From the NCBI GenBank assembly GCA_018648945.1, contig JABGQJ010000319.1:1-8345 (forward strand): a stretch of DNA of 8,345 bases, written 5' to 3'. The position numbers and the translations under genes were made by a program. A model generated the notes under the pieces. That model searched no databases, was not told where the DNA came from, and worked only from the letters and a program-made list of their open reading frames with translations. The DNA comes from Victivallales bacterium (GTDB taxonomy: Bacteria; Verrucomicrobiota; Lentisphaeria; Oligosphaerales; Lenti-02). Positions 1-6,297 of the stretch are shown in pieces; the stretch's first letter is position 1; each line of letters begins with the position of its first letter.

Positions 1-99
1 CTACGGGCCGTGCCCGAGGCGCTCCCAGGAGTGGCGCGTCTGGAAAGCCTGGGAATTCTCGCCCAACACCTGTCTCACTCCTACTGCGCCGACGGTTGA
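1..99 (+). CDS. Possible C-terminal fragment of an upstream gene
   Basis: An open frame enters from the left edge and ends at a TGA at 97-99, giving 32 residues ending in SHSYCADG. Its base pattern is gene-like: by hand count about 81% GC at first, 50% at second and 69% at third codon positions, the low second position being what a real high-GC gene shows. A competing frame, 2-136, also stays open and ends in a TGA that overlaps the ATG at 133, but its second positions are GC-rich and its peptide is unusually rich in Pro, Trp and Cys. No family can be recognised from so short a tail. It is equally possible that the region is non-coding. Confidence 0.3.
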   Translation, partial: LRAVPEALPGVARLESLGILAQHLSHSYCADG

Positions 100-123
100 C
101 TTGCCCAACGGCAACACCATGGT

Positions 124-2529
124 ATGCCCCCCATGACTATCCGACCAAGCCAATTCAGCCTCGCCCTTCTGCTCTGCATCACCATCTGCGTGCATGGTGC
201 GGAGACCCCCTCGCGTCTGGTCAGCGACTTCGCCAAGGGGCCTGGCGGCTGGCAACGGCGAACGTACAGCGATGCGGGCAAACCAACGTCTTCGCCGTTG
301 CAGATGGCGGCTGCTGCCGAAGGTCGTCCCGCAGGCTTGCTTCTCCCGGTCTCCCTGCCCGGCAGGAACGAGTTCGTCCTGCCTCTCAAGAGCTCGTGGC
401 AGGGGTTCCGGACCCTCCAGCTTGACTTCGCGCTGCCCAAAGGCATGCCCGCTGAGAATGCCGATTCAGTCAATGACCGTCTTCCGGAACGGACCCTCCT
501 CACGGTCTTCACGAAGGACTGGGACCATCTCTGGCGCCAGATCCGCATCCCCGTCCCCGCCAAGAGCGGGGTCTGGACGGTCCGGGTACCCATTGCCGGC
601 GATGCCGCCGTCGCGGCCTGGGAGAGCCAGGGCCACGGCCGACCATGGAACGCCCTAGTCACCAGAGGCTTGCTGGAGATGGGATGCGCCTTCAGCCTGG
701 AACCAGGGAAGCACGCCACGTTCACTGGCGAGGTGGTGCTGACCGGCGTTCAGCTGGTCGATTCGGGCCTGCCAGAAGAGAGCCCTACGTTTCGTGGCCT
801 CTCCTTCACCCCGGATTCACCCCAAGTCGGCAAACGGTGCGAGTTCACCTTCGAGTATGCCGAATGGACCGAAGCCCCCTTCGATCCCGCCAAGACTTCC
901 GTGGTCGCCAAGATCACCCAGCCCAATGGCAAGACGACCCTCGTGCGCGGCTTCTACCACGAGGACTTCCTGTACAATCCCCAAGTCGAGGACAAGACCC
1001 AGACCCTGACCCCCCAAGGGCGTCCCCGCTTCAAGGTTCGCTACTGCCCTCTGCTGCCCGGCAAGCACGTGGTGGAGATCACGGCCAAGGCCAATGGCCG
1101 CTCCGCCACCACGCCAAGCATGACTTTCTCGGCCGCCGCCGCAGACCCAACGTACCGGGGGTTCGTCCGCCGCGACCCGAAGGAAGAGATCTACTTGGCC
1201 TGGGACAACGGCGAGCCCTTCTGGGGCGTTGGCATCAACGTCCGCTCGCCCTACGACAACCGATACCTCACCATCGCGCCCTACTCCAAATGGCGCAACG
1301 AAGGCTTGCCCCTCTACGAGCGGCTGTTCGCCAAGTACGAGGAAGCGGGCATCACCGTCGCCGAAGTCTGGATGAGTTCGTGGTGGCTCGCCCTGGAGTG
1401 GATCAACGACGCCCCCGGCTTCCATGGCGTGGGACACTACAACCAATACCGCGCCTGGATGCTCGACCACATCCTCGAAGCCGCCGAGCGACACAACATC
1501 TCCCTCCTCCTCGTGTTCAACAACCACGGCAAGTTCGGCATGATGTTCGACACCGAATGGGGCCGCAATCCCTACAACAAGGCATGTGGCGGCTTCCTGG
1601 ACAACTGCGAGCAGTACTTCACCGATGCCCGGGCCAGGGAAGCGTTCAAACGCACCTGCGACTACGTCGTCGCCCGCTGGGGATACTCCCCTAACATCAT
1701 GGCCTGGAAGCTCTTCACCGAGGTCGATCTGACCGGCACCAACATGGAGTACTACCTCAAGCCAGACGTCGCTGCGTGGCACCAGGAGATGGGAGCCTAC
1801 CTGAAGAGCATTGACCCCAATCGGCATCTGATCACCACCCACTGGATGCTCGGCTACCACAAGATCAATGCTGCCATCGCCGACGTAAAGGCGCTGGATT
1901 TCCTCAGCACTGACGCCTACTACCAGGGCGGCGGCACGGCGAAACTGCTTGAGATGCTGCGCGGAGGCGCCGCCTTCGCCCGGACCCGCCACAAGCCGCT
2001 TCTCATTACCGAGTTCGGGGGCTCTCCCTACGCGGACAGCATGGGGAATCTGGTCAAGCAATCGCATCTCGGGATGTGGGCCGGCTTCTTTGCCGAAGCC
2101 CCCTCCTGCCCGATGTACTGGTGGTTTGCGCTTACCGACGAGAAGCGCCTCTACCGGCGCTATACCTCGCTGCGCAACTACTCATCCGGAGTGGACCGCC
2201 GAGGGTTGACCTACGCTACCCGCCCCTTGCCGGGCAGCGCCTTGACCATCAACGACATGGTTGGCAAGGATCGGTACTACGCTTGGCTGTTCGACACTAC
2301 CTACTACACGTCGGCTACCGAGAACCTCGTGCCACAGGTGTGGAAGAGCATCAAGCTCCCCGTCCAAGCGTTGGCCCCCGGGAAGTACAAGCTTGAGATA
2401 TGGGACGTGCCCAAGGGAACCGTGGCGGAACGCCGCAGTCTCACCATCGCCCCCAAGGCCGGCCCTCTCACGATCCCGTTGCCGCCCTTCAAGCTCGACA
2501 TTGCCGTCAAGCTCGAGCCAAGCAAGTAG
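124..2529 (+). CDS. Secreted GH5-like (clan GH-A) glycoside hydrolase with DUF5060-like domain
   Basis: An 801-residue exported protein, probably hydrolysing a beta-linked glycan outside the cytoplasm. Residues 1-26 form a signal peptide (hydrophobic FSLALLLCITICV, likely cleavage near HGA/E). Residues about 32-215 look like a carbohydrate-binding beta-sandwich. Residues about 222-345 resemble DUF5060, an Ig-like module preceding catalytic barrels. Residues about 350-710 form a TIM barrel: the strand-4 acid/base candidate is E533 in AWKLFTEVDL and the nucleophile candidate is E630 in LLITEFGGS, a spacing and context typical of clan GH-A. About 716-801 is a C-terminal beta-sandwich. The residue before E533 is Thr, where clan GH-A normally has Asn. 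ATGs at 124 and 133 are both possible starts and neither has a clear Shine-Dalgarno; both keep the signal peptide intact. GH140/DUF4038-type apiosidase-like enzymes are an alternative relative. Fold is well supported; substrate is unknown. Confidence 0.8.
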   Translation: MPPMTIRPSQFSLALLLCITICVHGAETPSRLVSDFAKGPGGWQRRTYSDAGKPTSSPLQMAAAAEGRPAGLLLPVSLPGRNEFVLPLKSSWQGFRTLQLDFALPKGMPAENADSVNDRLPERTLLTVFTKDWDHLWRQIRIPVPAKSGVWTVRVPIAGDAAVAAWESQGHGRPWNALVTRGLLEMGCAFSLEPGKHATFTGEVVLTGVQLVDSGLPEESPTFRGLSFTPDSPQVGKRCEFTFEYAEWTEAPFDPAKTSVVAKITQPNGKTTLVRGFYHEDFLYNPQVEDKTQTLTPQGRPRFKVRYCPLLPGKHVVEITAKANGRSATTPSMTFSAAAADPTYRGFVRRDPKEEIYLAWDNGEPFWGVGINVRSPYDNRYLTIAPYSKWRNEGLPLYERLFAKYEEAGITVAEVWMSSWWLALEWINDAPGFHGVGHYNQYRAWMLDHILEAAERHNISLLLVFNNHGKFGMMFDTEWGRNPYNKACGGFLDNCEQYFTDARAREAFKRTCDYVVARWGYSPNIMAWKLFTEVDLTGTNMEYYLKPDVAAWHQEMGAYLKSIDPNRHLITTHWMLGYHKINAAIADVKALDFLSTDAYYQGGGTAKLLEMLRGGAAFARTRHKPLLITEFGGSPYADSMGNLVKQSHLGMWAGFFAEAPSCPMYWWFALTDEKRLYRRYTSLRNYSSGVDRRGLTYATRPLPGSALTINDMVGKDRYYAWLFDTTYYTSATENLVPQVWKSIKLPVQALAPGKYKLEIWDVPKGTVAERRSLTIAPKAGPLTIPLPPFKLDIAVKLEPSK

Positions 2530-2562
2530 GGATGAACAGGGCGTGAAATTGCGCCCCACCCG

Positions 2563-2593
2563 CGCACTTGGGCCCGACTGTTTCCTGGGTGCG
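2563..2593 (+). other. Imperfect hairpin between genes
   Basis: Bases 2563-2572 (CGCACTTGGG) can pair with 2584-2593 (CCTGGGTGCG) to give a 10-bp stem containing three G-T wobbles, around an 11-base loop. It lies 34 bases after the stop of the upstream gene. No run of T follows, so it is not a canonical intrinsic terminator; it could be an RNA-processing or stability element, or chance. Confidence 0.25.
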
Positions 2594-2689
2594 GACCACT
2601 GGCCTGCAACTGTCGCCATGGTACGGGGTCACCTACTCATGCTTGGCGACCCTCGGCCAGGCGACATGATCTGCCTATCAGGAACCCGC

Positions 2690-2694
2690 AAGGA
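2690..2694 (+). promoter_or_regulatory. Ribosome binding site choosing the ATG at 2705
   Basis: AAGGA at 2690-2694 lies 10 bases before the ATG at 2705. It supports that start over the in-frame ATGs at 2639 and 2666, and it is consistent with the signal peptide that begins right after 2705. Confidence 0.5.
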
Positions 2695-2704
2695 ATCGTG
2701 CCAC

Positions 2705-5197
2705 ATGGGATCTCCCCGCAACACAGCATCGCCCCGCAGCGGAGTCCCCGCCCTCGCCTTCCTGCTTGTCGGCGCGGCTCTCTTCCCGACCCTCCTCGCC
2801 GCAGCAGGCGCGGCTGGCGTACAAACGCTCCGGCTTTCCTTCGAGGGGAACGGCGCGGCTGTCCACAGCCAGGATGGCCGGGTTGTCGGCACGTTCGTGG
2901 AGAACGCCACCAAGGACGGGCAAGTCGTCTACGACAAGGCGTACCACGTGCCCGGCAAGACCGGGTCTGCCCTGCACTTCGTACGCGAAGGGCATACCCA
3001 CGTCAAAACGAGAAACCGACTCTTCACGACCCCGGTCTCCAAGCTGGCAGCGAGCGTCTTCGTCCGAAGTACGCTGGAACACACGGGGACTCTCCTGGGC
3101 CACGATATCGACAGCGCCAAGGATGGCTTCTCGCTCTTCATCAGGAAAGAGGGCATCCGTTTCCGTTACGGCGATGGCAAAGCCAATTACGTGACGACCT
3201 CGTCGCCCGTGTCCTGGGCAGACGGGGAGTGGCATCAGGTGGAAGCCGTATTCGATGCCGGCACAGTCAAGCTCTTTTTCGATGGGCGGGCCTGTGCCCG
3301 GACCACCACGGCGGGCGTGCGCATCGCCCCTCCCAGCCAGAATCTCCACATCGGCACCTACCCCCTGCCAGGCCGGGGACGCGCCATGTACAGCTTCGAG
3401 GGGGAGATGGATGAGATCGTGCTGGCCACTAGCCGCGAGGAAGTCGCAGTCCTCTTGGGCCGCCCCCCCTACGAGCCCCCGGACACAAGCAAGGTCGCGG
3501 GCCTGATCAACGCCGTCTGCAAGCCAGTGGATTCGACCGAACAGCATTTTGGCAAGCCAGTGTTCCACACCTTCCGCGGCAGACCCGTTCCGCTTAGCTT
3601 CATGCTGCGGCCGGGCAAGGCCAAGGGCGAGGTCGAACAGTCGGCCCTGGTGTTCTACCTACCGAGCAGTGTGCAAATCGTGGATGTCTTCCAGCCCTAC
3701 CGCAACTCCCCCTATGCGGTGGTCAAGACGAACCGGAGCACGGTCACCCGGGACGGTATCGAACAGCAACGCATCGAGACGGTATGGGACACGTACCCCA
3801 AGCATGTGGTCATCGGTGTCGACACACCCGCCGACGCCCCCAGCAGAGCCAATCTGGAATGGGCGATCAAGGTCAACGGCATCGAGTTCGGGCACCGAAG
3901 CATCGAGTTGCGCTTCCTTGAGCCCACCCCGATTCCTGCCTCGCCGGGACGATTCACGGTGGGGCTCTACATGATGGGCGAGGACATGACGTTCAGCACG
4001 CCCGATCTGCAGCGCCGGGTCGCCGACCTCTACCTGTCCTCAGGCATCCGACGCAAAGGCCTGCACTACCAGACCAGCGACACCCGGGGTGCCTTCGACC
4101 GGTACCTGCGCGAACGTGGCTTCCTGATGCACAATATGAGCATGTGGCATGGCCCCCTCGGGCAGAGCGCCGAGAAGAGCGGCTTTCCCCCCGCAGTCTC
4201 CGTCACCGGAAAGCCGCTGTCCAAGGTATGTCCCAGCGTGCTCTGGCGCGACGATTTCAAGACCCACTACCGCAAAGTCGTGGCCAACGCGCTCGCCGGG
4301 ACGCAGGATGGGGATTGGGTGCTTTTCGACTACGAACCGTGGAGTGCCCCCGCCAAGGAGTGCTTCTGTCCCATCTGCCTCGCGCGTTTCCGCAAGGCGT
4401 ACAATGTGCCAGAAAACGCCACCCCACGCACGATCCTGAGCAAGCACCGGAAGGCATGGGTAAACCATTGGCTCGACATCTACGAGCAGGTCATCGCCGT
4501 GTGGGTGGACGCCGTGCATGCCCACAACCCGACCCTGAAGACTGGGGAGTATACCTACACCTACGACTACACGAGAGGCTTCGCCGCGTTCTGGGGCTGC
4601 CCCAAAGACCCCCGTCGGGTCGAGAAGTACCTCGACGCCCACATGCTTCGCCTCTACTACCGGCACGGACGCGCCGCTTTCGACGGCATCGAGACCATGA
4701 TCCAGAACCACAAGCTACCGGTCTGCGTCATCAGCATGGTCTCCGACAACCCGCAGAGCAAGGAGTCGCTGCCACCACAACTGCTCTACGAGAAGATGGT
4801 CCTGAGCGCCGCGCTCGGCGTCCAGGACTTCTACCTGTGGCCGGACAAGTGGATCGATGGAGGCTACCACCAGGCCATCGGTCGAGCATGCCGGGACATC
4901 TGGCGAGTCGAGGAATACTACTACCAGGGCAAGCGCTCGACCGAACGGATCGAGATCCGCAGGCCCAACGGCAAGCTGCCACCACAGGACTACGCATCCA
5001 CTGTATGGGAAAAGGACGGCAAGAAACTGCTCACCGTGGTGAACTGCACGGGTCGCGAACAGACCTGGGACGTGGCTCTGAAAGACCCCGTCTCCCGCGC
5101 GACCGGTGTCGCAGCGGGAACCGGCATTCCCATCCGGGACGGGATCCTCGCGATCACGATCAAACCCCACAGTGCGGCCTTCGTCGTCCTTCAGTAG
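2705..5197 (+). CDS. Secreted LamG-domain protein with putative TIM-barrel glycosidase domain
   Basis: An 830-residue exported protein. Residues 1-37 are a signal peptide (polar start, then ALAFLLVGAALFPTLLAAAGA). Residues about 40-245 are a LamG/concanavalin A-like jelly roll: a GSALHF strand, WADGEWHQVEAVFD (W171 to D184), the VKLFFDG strand, and MDEIVL near its end, as in Laminin_G_3 domains that bind glycans. Residues about 285-405 appear to be a beta-sandwich. Residues about 415-740 look like a TIM barrel of an unclassified glycosidase type; LFDYEPW places E544 as a candidate acid/base residue, and E615 in KTGEYTY is another conserved-looking acid. C553, C555 and C558 form a C-x-C-x-x-C motif directly after the acidic strand, similar to motifs in some GH42-like proteins. 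Residues about 745-830 form a C-terminal beta-sandwich. No known family could be assigned with certainty and the catalytic role is inferred. Confidence 0.75.
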   Translation: MGSPRNTASPRSGVPALAFLLVGAALFPTLLAAAGAAGVQTLRLSFEGNGAAVHSQDGRVVGTFVENATKDGQVVYDKAYHVPGKTGSALHFVREGHTHVKTRNRLFTTPVSKLAASVFVRSTLEHTGTLLGHDIDSAKDGFSLFIRKEGIRFRYGDGKANYVTTSSPVSWADGEWHQVEAVFDAGTVKLFFDGRACARTTTAGVRIAPPSQNLHIGTYPLPGRGRAMYSFEGEMDEIVLATSREEVAVLLGRPPYEPPDTSKVAGLINAVCKPVDSTEQHFGKPVFHTFRGRPVPLSFMLRPGKAKGEVEQSALVFYLPSSVQIVDVFQPYRNSPYAVVKTNRSTVTRDGIEQQRIETVWDTYPKHVVIGVDTPADAPSRANLEWAIKVNGIEFGHRSIELRFLEPTPIPASPGRFTVGLYMMGEDMTFSTPDLQRRVADLYLSSGIRRKGLHYQTSDTRGAFDRYLRERGFLMHNMSMWHGPLGQSAEKSGFPPAVSVTGKPLSKVCPSVLWRDDFKTHYRKVVANALAGTQDGDWVLFDYEPWSAPAKECFCPICLARFRKAYNVPENATPRTILSKHRKAWVNHWLDIYEQVIAVWVDAVHAHNPTLKTGEYTYTYDYTRGFAAFWGCPKDPRRVEKYLDAHMLRLYYRHGRAAFDGIETMIQNHKLPVCVISMVSDNPQSKESLPPQLLYEKMVLSAALGVQDFYLWPDKWIDGGYHQAIGRACRDIWRVEEYYYQGKRSTERIEIRRPNGKLPPQDYASTVWEKDGKKLLTVVNCTGREQTWDVALKDPVSRATGVAAGTGIPIRDGILAITIKPHSAAFVVLQ

Positions 5198-5303
5198 TCA
5201 TGTCGTCTGCTTGATCGCCGCGCGAGTGGCGGCAGAACGAATGGGGGGCATGGTACTGGTGTTGTTGTGTGCTATTCCCCAATGCGCTCGGGAGTCTTGA
5301 CCA
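5198..5303. other. Short intergenic gap with a GT-rich stretch
   Basis: These 106 bases hold no recognised gene. A weak 5-bp hairpin (GCCGC at 5217-5221 with GCGGC at 5229-5233) lacks a T-tract. A GT-rich run near 5256-5271 departs from the surrounding composition and sits within a 19-codon open frame (5241-5300) encoding a hydrophobic peptide that ends just before the next gene. No convincing promoter was found. Confidence 0.5.
5291..5294 (+). promoter_or_regulatory. Ribosome binding site for the HEAT-repeat gene
   Basis: GGAG at 5291-5294 lies 9 bases before the ATG at 5304. The next in-frame codons encode a clean signal peptide, which supports this start. Confidence 0.45.
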
Positions 5304-6281
5304 ATGAGATTTCGCTCTGTTGTCCTACTCACCACGCTCGTCCTGGCGCTGTGCCACGCCGATGACGGCCCGCTGGCCCGCCGCATGGCTCTCCTCCGGC
5401 TACCTCGGGAGCCAGCGACCTCGATCCCTGCCCTGGCAGCGGGGCTGACTGACGAGAATGCGGTGGTACGACGCACGGCAGCGCGGCTGCTGGCGGAACG
5501 GGGGGAAGCAGGGAAGAAGGCACTTCTGCCAGCCTGCAAGGACGCCGACATGCTGGTCCGCCTTAGTGCACTCAAGGCGTTGTCGGGAGGCCCGGACGGC
5601 CAGAGAGTCCTGATCGGAGCGGTTGCTGATGCCAGCCCATTGGTCCGCAAGCATGCGGTAGAGCAACTGGCGGGGCGGCGTCCGCGCAGCAAGGCAGCGA
5701 CGGCGGCCCTCCTCAAGGCAGCCAAGGACGAGGATCCCATGGTGCGCAATCTGGCGGTGCAGGCCCAGTGGCCCTTCCATCGGGATGTCGAGTCCATTCG
5801 TGATCGGCAGGATTGGGACCACGAGATAGAAGTGATCCAGACCGTTCCCTTCCCCAAGGAGAACTGGCGCTTCCATCTCGATCCCAAGCGCGAGGGACAC
5901 CGCAAGAAGTGGTTCCTGCCTGCATTTGACGATGCCAAGTGGAAGACCATCGCCATTGAGCAAGCCTGGCAGAAGGCCGGCTACGACTACACCGGCGTGA
6001 GCTGGTACCGCCGGACAATCGCCATGCCCGCCAAGCCTGATGGCAAGGTGAATGCCGTGGAGATCTGCTTCGACGGCGTAGATGAGAGCACGTGGGTATG
6101 GGTCAATGGCGTCTACGTGGGTGAGCACGACATCGGCCCCAATGGCTGGAACAGGCCCTTCTACCTGGACGTAACCAAGGAGGTGCGCTGGGGAGCGGAG
6201 AATCAGGTCACCGTCCGCGCCATGAATACCGCCCATGCAGGCGGGATCTGGAAGCCCGTGCGCTTCGAGACCCTCCGCTGA
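5304..6281 (+). CDS. Secreted HEAT-repeat protein with sugar-binding jelly-roll domain
   Basis: A 325-residue exported protein, probably a binding or scaffold protein rather than an enzyme. Residues 1-19 are a signal peptide (VVLLTTLVLALCHA); the Cys lacks a proper lipobox because Leu precedes it. Residues about 40-158 hold four HEAT repeats of about 30 residues, each with a D-x-x-x-x-VR core: DENAVVRRTA, DADMLVRLSA, DASPLVRKHA and DEDPMVRNLA. Residues about 185-325 form a galactose-binding-like jelly roll of the GH2 sugar-binding type, with FDDAKWKTI, GVSWYRRTI, FDGVDESTWVWVNG and a final GGIWKPVRFE. In GH2 and related enzymes this domain precedes a catalytic barrel; here the protein stops after it. 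The gene ends 16 bases before the beta-helix gene, so the two are very likely co-transcribed and may act as partners. Confidence 0.8.
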   Translation: MRFRSVVLLTTLVLALCHADDGPLARRMALLRLPREPATSIPALAAGLTDENAVVRRTAARLLAERGEAGKKALLPACKDADMLVRLSALKALSGGPDGQRVLIGAVADASPLVRKHAVEQLAGRRPRSKAATAALLKAAKDEDPMVRNLAVQAQWPFHRDVESIRDRQDWDHEIEVIQTVPFPKENWRFHLDPKREGHRKKWFLPAFDDAKWKTIAIEQAWQKAGYDYTGVSWYRRTIAMPAKPDGKVNAVEICFDGVDESTWVWVNGVYVGEHDIGPNGWNRPFYLDVTKEVRWGAENQVTVRAMNTAHAGGIWKPVRFETLR

Positions 6282-6285
6282 CCCC

Positions 6286-6291
6286 GAAGGA
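6286..6291 (+). promoter_or_regulatory. Shine-Dalgarno site deciding a GTG start at 6298
   Basis: GAAGGA at 6286-6291 is the best Shine-Dalgarno match in the window and lies 6 bases before GTG at 6298. The codons after this GTG encode a typical signal peptide (KTLLAALLLIASGAGA). The in-frame ATG at 6235 would overlap the end of the preceding gene and put 21 polar residues ahead of the signal peptide. Confidence 0.7.
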
Positions 6292-6297
6292 ATCCGG

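Larger units (their letters stand above)
2530..2704. other. Intergenic gap with no gene seen
   Basis: These 175 bases separate the two large glycosidase-like genes. The frame of the downstream gene stays open across the gap and even into the upstream gene, but the translation here has no signal peptide or domain features, so I read it as untranslated. ATGs at 2639 and 2666 are in frame with the downstream gene; using them would bury the signal peptide behind 22 or 13 polar residues. I see one imperfect hairpin (2563-2593), no T-tract and no convincing promoter. Confidence 0.6.

Noticed and set aside
96..125. Possible promoter with TTGACT at 96-101
   Set aside because: The -35-like box is good, but the -10 region 17 bases later (TGGTAT) matches at only three positions and a start site there would fall inside the coding region.
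817..2067. Long minus-strand open frame opposite the GH5-like gene
   Set aside because: Same composition artefact: no signal, motif or plausible fold, while the + strand carries the catalytic motifs.
2261..2704. Upstream in-frame extension of the LamG gene
   Set aside because: It would overlap about 270 bases of the GH5-like gene in another frame and hide the signal peptide that starts at 2705; the ribosome site at 2690-2694 also favours 2705.
5304..5363. Lipoprotein signal in the HEAT-repeat protein
   Set aside because: The sequence VLALC has Leu immediately before Cys where a lipobox needs Gly, Ala or Ser, so ordinary signal peptidase I cleavage is more likely.
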